DNA of 64,000 nucleotides, from positions 1 through 64,000 of the forward strand of contig NZ_JAUSUJ010000014.1 of NCBI RefSeq assembly GCF_030813915.1. The letters run 5' to 3'. Positions 52,263 through 60,340 of the stretch are shown here, piece by piece. The DNA comes from Rhodoplanes tepidamans. Lineage in GTDB: Bacteria; Pseudomonadota; Alphaproteobacteria; Rhizobiales; Xanthobacteraceae. Made by a program: the position numbers and the translations under genes. How positions within the stretch are numbered: position 1 is the first letter of the stretch; each line of letters starts with the position of its first letter. The notes under the pieces were generated by a model. It was not told the DNA's origin and did not search any database. It worked only from the letters and a program-made list of their open reading frames with translations.

Positions 52263-53297
52263 ATGAACCAGTCCATCGATCCGGCCGTCCAGGTCGTCGA
52301 AGGCTACATCGAAGGCTTCGTCGCCGTGGTGCCCCGGCTCGGCATCGCGGCCCTCGTCTTCCTCGTCTTCATGCTCGCCGCCGCCGGCGCGGCGCACGCG
52401 GTGCGCAGCGTGCTGCAGCGCCGCGACCGCAGCGATCTCGGCCGGCTGCTCGGCAGCTTCGTGCGCTGGGCCGTGCTGCTGTTCGGCTTCCTGGTCTTCG
52501 CCACCATCGTGTTTCCGTCGATCAAGCCGGCCGACCTCCTCTCCACCCTCGGCATCGGCTCGGTGGCGATCGGCTTCGCGTTCAAGGACGTGCTGCAGAA
52601 CTGGCTGTCCGGCCTGCTGATCCTGTACCGCCGCCCGTTCCGGCCGGGCGACCAGATCGTCTCGGGCGCGTTCGAGGGCACGGTCGAGCGCATCGAGGCA
52701 CGCGCCACGCTGATCCGGACCTACGACGGCGAGCTCGTCGTGATCCCCAACAGCGACATCTACACGCGCGCCGTGACGGTGCGCACCGCGTTCCCGCGCC
52801 GGCGCTCCGAATACGACGTCGGCATCGGCTATGGGGACGACGTCGAGCGCGCCTGCGCCGTCATCCTGGCGGCGCTGAAGGACGTGCCGGAGATCGAGCC
52901 CGATCCGCCGGCCGAGGCGATCCCGTGGGCCCTGGACGGCTCCGCCGTGATCGTCAAGGTGATGTGGTGGTCGGATCCGCGACGGCTCGCCGTCGTCCGG
53001 ACGCGCGGCCGCGTCGTCGCGGCGATCAAGCGGGCGCTGAGCGAGGCGGCGATCGACCTGCCGTTCCCGACCTGCACGATCCTCCTGCACGACCAGACCG
53101 AGGAGGCGGACGGCGACCGCACCCGTCAGCGGGAAGGCTGGCCCGCCGGGTCCGATCCTCCGCGACGGCGGCGGTCGGTGATTGCGGATGCGAAGGGCGC
53201 CGCCGGCGCCGCTGCGCGCGACCCCGACGGACGGTCTCCTGAATCCGACCGTCCGGCGACCGGCCCGTCGCGCCGTCGGTCCGATAACGGGCGATGA
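52263..53297 (+). CDS. MscS-family mechanosensitive channel
   Basis: 344 residues. Three N-terminal helices, the last the pore helix (STLGIGSVAIGFAFKDVLQNWLSG, the Ala/Gly-rich MscS TM3), then the beta domain (PFRPGDQIVSGAFEGTVERIEARATLIRTYDGELVVIPNSDIYT), and the alpha-beta C-terminus. It opens under membrane tension to release solutes on hypo-osmotic shock. The last about 55 residues are charged, disordered and specific to this protein. Its stop overlaps the next frame by a few bases only. Confidence 0.92.
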   Translation: MNQSIDPAVQVVEGYIEGFVAVVPRLGIAALVFLVFMLAAAGAAHAVRSVLQRRDRSDLGRLLGSFVRWAVLLFGFLVFATIVFPSIKPADLLSTLGIGSVAIGFAFKDVLQNWLSGLLILYRRPFRPGDQIVSGAFEGTVERIEARATLIRTYDGELVVIPNSDIYTRAVTVRTAFPRRRSEYDVGIGYGDDVERACAVILAALKDVPEIEPDPPAEAIPWALDGSAVIVKVMWWSDPRRLAVVRTRGRVVAAIKRALSEAAIDLPFPTCTILLHDQTEEADGDRTRQREGWPAGSDPPRRRRSVIADAKGAAGAAARDPDGRSPESDRPATGPSRRRSDNGR

Positions 53298-53452
53298 ATC
53301 GCGCACGCCATCCTCCGGTGTCGCTTTCCCGGGCAGCGTCGGCCCTTATCCTGGCCTCCTCGCAATCGCGCCGCGGTCCGCCGCCGCGCACCGCGCGGGG
53401 CGACTGCGCCGTTGCGAGAACAGCGCCCACCGTAACCGTCCGAGGTTTCGTG

Positions 53453-53698
53453 ATGTACGCCTTCGAGCCCGACACGCTTCGAATACTCCGCACCGTCATG
53501 GACGACGTCGTCGCCGCGATCCGGCCCGAGAACCTGGACCAGGAGCAGAGGCTCCTGATCGCACGCCGCCTCCTCACGCTCGCGGCCGGAGGCGAGCGAC
53601 ATCCGGGCCGGCTGAAGGAGGAAGTCCTGATGCAGGGGACCGCGACCCGTGCCGCGATCGCCGAGAAGCACCGAACCACCGTGCTGCACGAGGGTTGA
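53453..53698 (+). CDS. Small conserved-looking hypothetical protein
   Basis: 81 residues, MYAFEPDTLRILRTVMDDVV, with an acidic N-terminal half and a basic middle (RLLIARRLLTLAAGGERHPGRL). CGAGG lies 7 bp before ATG 53453; a GTG just upstream is an alternative. Predicted helical, no signal peptide, no known family. It precedes a second small gene at 53757 and both may be stress-related, but that is only by position. Confidence 0.6.
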   Translation: MYAFEPDTLRILRTVMDDVVAAIRPENLDQEQRLLIARRLLTLAAGGERHPGRLKEEVLMQGTATRAAIAEKHRTTVLHEG

Positions 53699-53756
53699 GC
53701 TTCGAGGAGGATCGATCGGCCGACACACCGGCCGGACCGGCACGAGGAGCACCCCG

Positions 53757-53999
53757 ATGACGCCGACCACACCGAGAACCGACGACTTCCGGCTCGAGCG
53801 GAACGGCGACGCCGTGACCGTGGTCTTCACCCGGACGGGAGCGGCGTTCACGTTCCCGCTCGGGCCGGACGGGACGATCTCCGCGCCGCAGGTCGTCGCA
53901 CCCGCGACCGCGTCCCCCGACTACGACGAGGCGGAGGTTCGCCGCACCGCGACCGAGCTGGCGCGGCTGGCCGTGCAGGGCGGCCCGCCGGCGGACTGA
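53757..53999 (+). CDS. Small hypothetical protein
   Basis: 80 residues with a beta-strand-rich middle (DFRLERNGDAVTVVFTRTGAAFTFPLGPDG) and an acidic end. GAGGAG precedes ATG 53757 at about 8 bases. No family recognised. It is 58 bp after the gene at 53453 on the same strand. Confidence 0.55.
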   Translation: MTPTTPRTDDFRLERNGDAVTVVFTRTGAAFTFPLGPDGTISAPQVVAPATASPDYDEAEVRRTATELARLAVQGGPPAD

Positions 54000-54029
54000 C
54001 GCTGACGCGCCGGGCCGAGATCGCCACGA

Positions 54030-55343
54030 TCACCGCAGCGGCAGCGTTACCGAGGCATTCTCCGGCGGCACCGCGGCAGCCTCCTCCAGGGCGCGGCGGT
54101 CGGCCGGCTCCGCGAATCCTTCGGCGAGCCGGCCGATCATGTGCAGATGCTTCGACAGCGCGTCGCGCTGGACATCCGAGCTCGCGACCTCGTGCAGGTC
54201 GCGCAGGCGCGAGGCGAGCCGCAGCAGCACCGCCGCATCGTCGCGCGCGGACTGGCGGATCTGCATGAAGGCGGTGTTCACCAGCGCCTCGTAGGTGCTG
54301 GCGTCGGCGATCACCCGAACCGTGCCGTCCTCGTCCGCGTATTCCTGCGGCGGCAATGGCCGGCGGCCGATCTCCTCCAGGGCGGCGGCGAGGCGGTCGA
54401 TCACCGTGATCGCGGTGAACGGATCGTTTATTCCGGGAGAGAGGGCACGCAGCGCGATCTCGACGAGCTGGCGGATCGCGTATTCGAGATCCTGGTCCGG
54501 GGTGCGGTCGGCGCCGAGCGCGAAGGCATCACGGACCGCATCTTCGACGTCGTCCGGGAGAGGCGCGGGCGAGAGCGCCTCGATCACGCAGCGGCCCCGG
54601 ATCGCGAACGCCCCGGCCCTGATCCGGACGGTCAGCAGCGCATCGTGGCGCACCGCCAGACGGCACAGCGCGGCATAGTCGATGAACTGGACGTAGCCGC
54701 TGTCGGTCAGCGCGATCCGGCGCTCCAGCGAGCCGCTCGGCAGCGGGCCGCCGACGCTGGCCCGCCGTTCCCCCGAACGGGTCGCGATGGCTTGCGAGAG
54801 ATGGCGCGCCACGGTGTCGACCATGGTGTCGGAAATGATCGAGCGGGCCAGCTTGTGCAGATAGAACAGCAGCGCGAACAGGCAGACGACGACCAGGGCG
54901 CTCGCCATCGTGATGGCGGCGTGCGGAACATAGTCGGGGCCGAGTTCCTCGTTGATGCTCCGGAGAACCACCAGCGTATACAGGATGGTGGCGACGAACA
55001 GGCCGATGACGGCCTGGATCTGGCGGTCATCGATGAAATTCCAGATCAGCCGGGGACCGAGCTGGCCCGCCGAAAGCGACAGCACCACCATGGTGATCGA
55101 GACCACGAGCGACGTCATGGTGATCATGCCGGACAGGAGCGTCGAGAGCAGATCCCGGGCGGTGCCGGCGTCGCCGCTGAACACCCACCAGTGGCCGTCG
55201 CTCGGCGCGATGCTGAAAGCGAGACCGGAGAACAGCATCGCCACGCCGAGAACCGTGCCGACCGTCGCCATGACGGCCGGGATGAGCCAGAGGCTCGTCC
55301 GCAGGCGGTTGAGCACGATCCTGATCCAGCTCAAGCGTGTCAC
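54030..55343 (-). CDS. DUF2254 family membrane protein
   Basis: 437 residues from GTG 55343. Two N-terminal helices (SLWLIPAVMATVGTVLGVAMLFSG; LLSGMITMTSLVVSITMVVLSLSAGQLGPRLIWNF), two more (AVIGLFVATILYTLVVLRSI; ITMASALVVVCLFALLFYLHKLA), then a soluble part with the family block RALSPGINDPFTAITVIDRL. The family is widespread in proteobacteria with no proven function. It is convergent with the small gene at 53757. Confidence 0.88.
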   Translation of the reverse strand: MTRLSWIRIVLNRLRTSLWLIPAVMATVGTVLGVAMLFSGLAFSIAPSDGHWWVFSGDAGTARDLLSTLLSGMITMTSLVVSITMVVLSLSAGQLGPRLIWNFIDDRQIQAVIGLFVATILYTLVVLRSINEELGPDYVPHAAITMASALVVVCLFALLFYLHKLARSIISDTMVDTVARHLSQAIATRSGERRASVGGPLPSGSLERRIALTDSGYVQFIDYAALCRLAVRHDALLTVRIRAGAFAIRGRCVIEALSPAPLPDDVEDAVRDAFALGADRTPDQDLEYAIRQLVEIALRALSPGINDPFTAITVIDRLAAALEEIGRRPLPPQEYADEDGTVRVIADASTYEALVNTAFMQIRQSARDDAAVLLRLASRLRDLHEVASSDVQRDALSKHLHMIGRLAEGFAEPADRRALEEAAAVPPENASVTLPLR

Positions 55344-55631
55344 TCCCGATCGGCGTCACGACGGCCGCGAACCGTGGCTCGGCCCCGGACGGTCCCCGGC
55401 GCCCTGCTCCTCCCAATGCGGCGGCATGCGCGGGTGTTCCGATACGTGTGCCGGCGCCGCGAACGGGCAGTCGCCCGCCGAAGTCGGAGGATCGGTCCGA
55501 TAGCGAACCGGCCGCGCGGGCGAACGAGGAACGCCAGGACGGCCCGACGCATGACCCGACGTCGCCGCCCGCATGCGAACGCGGCGACGGAACCACGCGA
55601 ACAATCCAGCCCCTTCGAAGGAGACGAGCAG

Positions 55632-56018
55632 ATGCGTCACGTCACGATCGCCGCCGCCATCCTGGCCCTCGGCATGGTCCCCGCCGCCGCGCAATCCGGA
55701 TCCCAGTCGTCCGGATCGCAATCCGGCACCCAGAAGAACGCGGCGGGCCAGAGCCAGAACCAGCGAGTCGGGGCCATGTCGCAGGACAAGCTGCGCAAGA
55801 CCCTGCAGCAGTCCGGCTTCCAGGACATCACCATCGTCGACGCGGCCTACATCGTGCACGCCAAGACGAGCGACGGCGACATGGTGGTGATGTACATCAA
55901 CCCGCCGAGCGCGGTGAGCGCCGCCTCGCAGGGCGGCACGTCGTCCCAGGGCACCACCGGCTCGTCGTCGTCGAGCGGGTCTGCGGGGTCGAGCTCCAGC
56001 GGCTCGCAGTCGAAGTAG
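55632..56018 (+). CDS. Secreted Ser/Gln-rich protein with PepSY-like core
   Basis: 128 residues. Signal peptide MRHVTIAAAILALGMVPAAAQ, a low-complexity Ser/Gly/Gln stretch (about 22-45), a small folded core (MSQDKLRKTLQQSGFQDITIVDAAYIVHAKTSDGDMVVMYINPPS) resembling PepSY-type periplasmic domains, and a Ser/Gly tail. Function unknown. ATG follows GAGACGAGCAG. A hairpin at 56046-56080 ends the transcript. Confidence 0.75.
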   Translation: MRHVTIAAAILALGMVPAAAQSGSQSSGSQSGTQKNAAGQSQNQRVGAMSQDKLRKTLQQSGFQDITIVDAAYIVHAKTSDGDMVVMYINPPSAVSAASQGGTSSQGTTGSSSSSGSAGSSSSGSQSK

Positions 56019-56045
56019 CCGGCGCGCCCCATCGATCATCTGTCC

Positions 56046-56080
56046 GGGCGGGCGTGCTCCTCTCCGGGGCACACCCGCCC
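56046..56080 (+). terminator. Hairpin terminator after the PepSY-like gene
   Basis: GGGCGGGCGTGC (56046-56057) and GCACACCCGCCC (56069-56080) form a 12-bp stem with one mismatch and an 11-base loop, 27 bp beyond the stop codon. No long T-tract follows. Confidence 0.5.
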
Positions 56081-56222
56081 GTTCGCAGCCGAGCGGCGCG
56101 GTCCGCGTCAGGTCCCGCAAATACCGCTCCGACGGACGAGCCGTTCGGCACGGCCGCACCGTGCCGGGGGGCGCGGCCGATCGTCGAACGCGGTCGTCGA
56201 ACAGTGCGAAGGGGAGCCGCCC

Positions 56223-56897
56223 ATGTCTGCGAAACGCATCCCGGCGAACCGTCTGTCGCTCGCGGTCCTGCTCGCGGCGGTGGGCTCTGCGGATCCGGCC
56301 GCCGCCGAGATCTCGGTCCGCCAGGCGGAGTACACGGCGGGGATCCTGGTCGTGCGCGGCGAGACGGAGCGTAGCAACCAGCGGATCACGCTCGACGAGC
56401 GCTATTCCGGGCGCAGCGACCGCCTCGGCCGGTTCCGGTTCCGGATCCGCTATCTGCCGCCCGACTGCATGATCGAGCTGCGGGCGGGCCGCGACGTCAG
56501 GCCGGCGCGGGTCGTCAACTGCGAGCCGACGCTGCCGTCGCCGACCGGGTCGGAGACGACGGCCGCACCGTCCGCGCCAGACGCATCCAAACCCGAAGCA
56601 TCCAGGCCCGACGCCTCCGGGTCCGAAACCGCACGGCCGGGCCCCGGCGACGACGCCGCGGCCGGCGGCGGCGGTCCGGTCTCCGGCCCGGCGAGCCTGC
56701 GGGTCGTCCGTCAGCGCTGCGATCCGGGCGGCACTTGCATGGTGGTGTGCCGCGACGGCGAGTTCGCCGTGAACGCCGTCTGCACGACCGGCCGCGCCCG
56801 GCTCCGGGGCGAGCGGGCCGTGACCTGCCCATCGACCACGGCCGGCCGCATCGCCGCCTATTGCATGTCGACGGAGCGGGACGACGCGGGACGCTGA
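56223..56897 (+). CDS. Secreted hypothetical protein with P-D/E-A-S repeats
   Basis: 224 residues. Signal peptide ending near ADPAAA, an N-terminal beta-rich domain (ISVRQAEYTAGILVVRGETERSNQ...LPPDCMIEL), a disordered Pro/Ala/Ser/Asp linker built from 5-residue repeats (PDASK, PEASR, PDASG; DNA repeats at 56577-56621), and a cysteine-containing C-terminal domain (RCDPGGTCMVVC...VCTTG...CPSTT...YC). The six cysteines suggest disulfides in the periplasm. No family recognised. It is convergent with the Crp-like gene that ends at 56916. Confidence 0.65.
   Translation: MSAKRIPANRLSLAVLLAAVGSADPAAAEISVRQAEYTAGILVVRGETERSNQRITLDERYSGRSDRLGRFRFRIRYLPPDCMIELRAGRDVRPARVVNCEPTLPSPTGSETTAAPSAPDASKPEASRPDASGSETARPGPGDDAAAGGGGPVSGPASLRVVRQRCDPGGTCMVVCRDGEFAVNAVCTTGRARLRGERAVTCPSTTAGRIAAYCMSTERDDAGR
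56577..56621. repeat. Three 15-bp tandem repeats in the linker of the secreted protein
   Basis: Imperfect copies of CC(A/C)GA(C/A)GC(A/C)TCC(A/G)(A/G)(A/G) starting at 56577, 56592 and 56607. They encode the PDAS/PEAS linker and stay in frame. Confidence 0.7.
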
Positions 56898-56915
56898 CCG
56901 CACGGCCGCCGCCCC

Positions 56916-57869
56916 CTACAGCGGCGACGAGCGTCGTCCTCCCGTCGGTGAGAAGGATGACGACTCCGGCCCGCAGCCATCCGCCGACGACACATTGCGC
57001 GCGCCGTCCGGGCCGCCATCCTGACGATGGCCGTCGTGACGATGGCCGTCATGATGGTGGGTCTCGTGAAGATGAGTCTCGTGACGATGGCCGGTGTGAC
57101 CGTGACCGTCGACGGGAGCACGACCCGTCCCGTGGTCGAAGACCAGCCCCCAGGGGGCACGGAGATCGCGCATCATCCGCTCGTGCTCGTTCGCCATGAT
57201 GCGATAGCACAGGCACGACATGCTCTCGAGCCGCCCGCGGTCGAGAATCTCGAGCTGTGCTCGTCGGGTTCCGACCACTTGCTCGCGCTCGAGCAGCGCC
57301 AGGCATTCGCTGATCGTCGCCCGCCGCACGCTGAGAAGGCGCGCGAGCATGTCGTGGGTGAGCGGCAGCACGTCCCGGCCGATGCGGTCCTGCGCCGTCA
57401 GCAGCCATCGGGCGAGCCGCTGCTTGATCGGATGGGCGCTGTTGCAGGCGCTGGTCTGGGAGGTCTGCACGAGAGCGAGCTGGACGTAGCGGAGCATGAC
57501 GGCGCGAAACGACGGGACACCGTTCATCGCCGCATGGACGTCGGCGGCGCGCATCCGCAGGGCGGAGCCGCCGAGCTGGACGACCCGGCGGTGCGGCGAG
57601 GCGCTGCCGCCGAGGAGAAGCGGAATCCCCGACAGGCCCTCGCGGCCGATCAGCCACACCTCGGCCGCCTTGCGCTCGTCGATCTGGGCCAGGACCGAGA
57701 CCAGCCCGCTCTCGATGAAGTAGACGTGCTCCATCGGGGCCCGATCATGGTGGAGCACGCGCCGCTGCTTGATGGAGATCGGCTCGAGCAGCGGGAGGAT
57801 GCGATCGCGATCGGCCGGCGGCAGGGCCGTCAGGAGGGCGTTGCCCGGCGGCAGCTCGTCTCGCGCCAT
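56916..57869 (-). CDS. Crp/Fnr-family regulator with a histidine-rich C-terminal tail
   Basis: 317 residues against about 230-250 for the family. The cyclic-nucleotide-type beta barrel (about 15-130; VYFIESGLVSVLAQIDERKAAEVWLIGREGL) lacks the Fnr-type N-terminal cysteines, so it is not an Fe-S sensor. A Crp-type helix-turn-helix follows (about 175-215, THDMLARLLSVRRATISECLALLEREQ). After the normal end the chain runs on into a tail with 12 histidines among residues 256-281 plus Asp/Glu, then a Gly/Ser-rich end. Such a tail could bind nickel, zinc or copper. ATG 57869 begins MARDELPPGN. Targets and effector unknown. Confidence 0.87.
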   Translation of the reverse strand: MARDELPPGNALLTALPPADRDRILPLLEPISIKQRRVLHHDRAPMEHVYFIESGLVSVLAQIDERKAAEVWLIGREGLSGIPLLLGGSASPHRRVVQLGGSALRMRAADVHAAMNGVPSFRAVMLRYVQLALVQTSQTSACNSAHPIKQRLARWLLTAQDRIGRDVLPLTHDMLARLLSVRRATISECLALLEREQVVGTRRAQLEILDRGRLESMSCLCYRIMANEHERMMRDLRAPWGLVFDHGTGRAPVDGHGHTGHRHETHLHETHHHDGHRHDGHRQDGGPDGARNVSSADGCGPESSSFSPTGGRRSSPL

Positions 57870-58149
57870 CACGTGTTCCTTCGGTCGGCCTGGTTCCGCC
57901 GGCGGGCCCGACCCGTCTGCGGCCGGACGTCCGCAACGGCAGGTGCCGAGAACGGCGCCGCGGCAGGTGCTCGGCTGGCGACGTCGATCCCGGCGACGTC
58001 GATCGACGCCGCACGCGCCCAGCGGCCCGCGCGGTGCGAATGACCGACCTCCCTGGGCGAACCGATCCGGGCGGCAGTGGTTCCGCCCGGACGGCGGCGG
58101 CACCGTGCCGCAGCACCGCCGTCGCCTGACGGGACTCGGTGCGCCGGAC

Positions 58150-58737
58150 TCAGCCGGGCGGCGCGGCCGGGATCGTCGCGACCAGACCGGCGAGCAGGTC
58201 GAGGCCGTGCGGCCAGGGGCCGAAGCCCGCCTCGGCATTGATGTGGCCGGCCTCGCCGAGATCGGCGAGGTCGGCGCCCCAGATCGCGGCCCAGTGCTCG
58301 GCACGGGCGAACCGCATCACCGGATCGTTGTGGCTCGCCACGACCAGGGCCGGCACGCCGAGCCCCGTCTCGGGCACGCGCTCCTCCGCCTCGAAGCGGC
58401 TCGGCTCGGCCGGCGCCACCAGCATCAGGCCGGCGACCTGCGGATGACGGTCGGCGGCGAGGCAGCTCGACGCCAGCGCGCCGAGCGAATGGCCGATCAG
58501 CACGGCCGGCCGGCGCCGCTCGGCGAGCAGCCGCTGGATCGCCGCGATCCACAGCTCGATGTCGGGATTGTCCCAGCGCCGCTGGCCGATGCGCTGGAAC
58601 GCCGGCACCGCGGCCTGCCACAGGCTCTGCCAGTGCTCCGGCCCCGAATCCTTGAAGCCCGGCACCAGCACCAGGTCGAGCCGGTCCGCGGCTTGCACCA
58701 GAATGTCCCGGGCGCCTCCCGAGAGGGTCGCTGTCAT
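58150..58737 (-). CDS. RBBP9/YdeN-type alpha/beta hydrolase
   Basis: 195 residues. Start LVLVPGFKDSGPEHWQSLW is the family signature; nucleophile GHSLGAL (Ser), acid in SHNDPVM and the histidine in EAGHINAE complete the triad. Members are small serine hydrolases of unclear substrates. ATG 58737 is followed by MTATLSGGARD; upstream the perfect palindrome 58756-58781 separates it from the citrate lyase operon. Confidence 0.85.
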   Translation of the reverse strand: MTATLSGGARDILVQAADRLDLVLVPGFKDSGPEHWQSLWQAAVPAFQRIGQRRWDNPDIELWIAAIQRLLAERRRPAVLIGHSLGALASSCLAADRHPQVAGLMLVAPAEPSRFEAEERVPETGLGVPALVVASHNDPVMRFARAEHWAAIWGADLADLGEAGHINAEAGFGPWPHGLDLLAGLVATIPAAPPG

Positions 58738-58755
58738 CTCCGAAGGCCTGTGATC

Positions 58756-58781
58756 TGTCCGGGCGGGCGCCCGCCCGGACA
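58756..58781. terminator. 26-bp perfect palindrome between the cit operon and the hydrolase gene
   Basis: The arm TGTCCGGGCGGGC (58756-58768) is exactly repeated in reverse complement at 58769-58781, so the duplex is a perfect palindrome with no spacer. It lies 74 bp beyond the end of citG on the leftward strand and 19 bp before the hydrolase start. It may end or attenuate the cit transcript; without a T-tract this is uncertain, and it could also bind a dimeric protein. Confidence 0.55.
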
Positions 58782-58854
58782 ATAGAGCATGTGCCGCAAA
58801 TGTGGACTCCGGTTTCGCGGAGACGTCATGCTCCGAAAGGCGGCCTCGGACGCG

Positions 58855-59811
58855 TCACCAGGTGCGCGCGGGCGGGCCGTCGCGCAGAACGAATGGCAGG
58901 CGGTGCAGCGTCCAGGCGACGGCGAGAAGGTCGGCGCTGCCGCCCGGGCTGAGGTTCCGGGCGATGAAGGCGTCGTCGAGGGCGCACAGGCGGGCTGCGT
59001 AGTCGGCCGCGTCGACGCCGCCCGCCTGCAGCAGGCGCACCGCCGCGGCCCGCGCGAAGCCGAGTCCCCCGATGCCGCCGCGGGCGGCGAGATTGGTGTC
59101 GGCGTTGTGGGCGAGGAGATGCAGGAAGGCGGCGGCGAGCGCCGTATCCGTGTCGCGGCCTTCGGCGAGCGCCCGCTCCAGCACCGGGAGCGCACGATAC
59201 CGTACCGTCGCGAAGCCCGACTCCGCCTCGCCGCGCGCCCCGGTCAGCCCGTGGCGGCGGAACAGCCGCTCGCCGGCAGTCCGCGGCTCGCCCGGACGGC
59301 GCAGCTCGCGGGCGACGAGACCGGCAGCGATGCGGGCGACCTCGTCGCACACCGCGTCGGCGTCGACCGGCAGGCCGGCGGCCCACAGCCGGCCGACCGC
59401 GGTGAGCAGGAGACCGAACGCGAAGATGCTGCCCTTGTGGGTGTTGACGCCGCCGGTCGCCGCCAGCATCGCCCGCTCGCAGGCGAGCCCGACCGGGCGG
59501 GCGCATTCCAGTACCGCCTCGGGCGGCAACGGCGCGATCCCGGCGCCGAGCGTGACGAAGCCGGCGAAGCCCGGACGCAGCGCCGCGGCCGAGGCTTCGA
59601 AGGTCGCCACGTCCATGTCGCGGTGCGAGCCGGTGTTGCGGCGATCGACCAGGCCGGGCTTGGGGGTCAGCATCACCTCGCGCAGCAGCGCGTCGACGAC
59701 GAGATCGGCGAGCGCCGCCGCGAGCGGCGCGACCGCGGCGCCCGAATGCGGGCCGCGGAGGAGCGGGCCGGCGTCACGCGGCCGGATCGACGGCGCGAGC
59801 CTGCCAGGCAT
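58855..59811 (-). CDS. citG: Triphosphoribosyl-dephospho-CoA synthase (CitG)
   Basis: 318 residues. Family blocks TPKPGLVDRRNTGSHRDMD and GGVNTHKGSIFAFGLLLTAVG are clear. CitG makes 2'-(5''-triphosphoribosyl)-3'-dephospho-CoA from ATP and dephospho-CoA, the precursor of the citrate lyase prosthetic group. It is the last gene of the leftward cit operon and overlaps citX by 38 bases. Confidence 0.92.
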   Translation of the reverse strand: MPGRLAPSIRPRDAGPLLRGPHSGAAVAPLAAALADLVVDALLREVMLTPKPGLVDRRNTGSHRDMDVATFEASAAALRPGFAGFVTLGAGIAPLPPEAVLECARPVGLACERAMLAATGGVNTHKGSIFAFGLLLTAVGRLWAAGLPVDADAVCDEVARIAAGLVARELRRPGEPRTAGERLFRRHGLTGARGEAESGFATVRYRALPVLERALAEGRDTDTALAAAFLHLLAHNADTNLAARGGIGGLGFARAAAVRLLQAGGVDAADYAARLCALDDAFIARNLSPGGSADLLAVAWTLHRLPFVLRDGPPARTW

Positions 59812-60340
59812 CGATCCTCTCCTCCATGGCGGTCAACAAGGCGTCGAGCGGATGCGCGCGCGAACGGGCGCAGGCATGGGCCGGGGCGTCGCAGACCAGG
59901 CAGCGGCGCGGCGCCAGACCGAGATCGCGGCGCGAGATCGCGCGGTCGCCGGGCGCGGCGACGTCGAGGTCCCACAGCCGGCCGAGCGGATCCGTCTCCT
60001 CCAGCATCACGAGGGCCCGCTTGAGCGCGCGGGGCTCGGCCGCGACGGCGACCAGCGCCTCCGGCCCGGTCGGTCCGGCCGCCTCGACCAGGGTCGTCGC
60101 CGGCCAGCCGTGCGCGGCGAACAGCCGATCGAGCGCGGTCCGGGCGGCCGCGGCGGCGTCGCGGCTGAGCGCGCAGTCCTTCACGGGTCCCGGCATGACC
60201 ACCGACACCGTGACGAGCGGCACCTCGGGCCGGCGGGCGAAGGCGTCGCGACGACGCGCGACGCGGCGCTCGCGCGCCGCGAGCATCGCCTCGATCGTCA
60301 CGGCCGGTCCGGCCCGGCGCCCGCCCGCCGCGAGGCTCAT
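59774..60340 (-). CDS. citX: Apo-citrate lyase phosphoribosyl-dephospho-CoA transferase (CitX)
   Basis: 188 residues. The catalytic GRLWDLDV motif and the following RRDLGLAPRRCLVCDAPAHACARSRAH block are typical. It attaches the phosphoribosyl-dephospho-CoA group to the serine of CitD. Its stop lies inside citG. ATG 60340 overlaps the end of citF by 4 bases. Confidence 0.92.
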   Translation of the reverse strand: MSLAAGGRRAGPAVTIEAMLAARERRVARRRDAFARRPEVPLVTVSVVMPGPVKDCALSRDAAAAARTALDRLFAAHGWPATTLVEAAGPTGPEALVAVAAEPRALKRALVMLEETDPLGRLWDLDVAAPGDRAISRRDLGLAPRRCLVCDAPAHACARSRAHPLDALLTAMEERIDAWQARAVDPAA

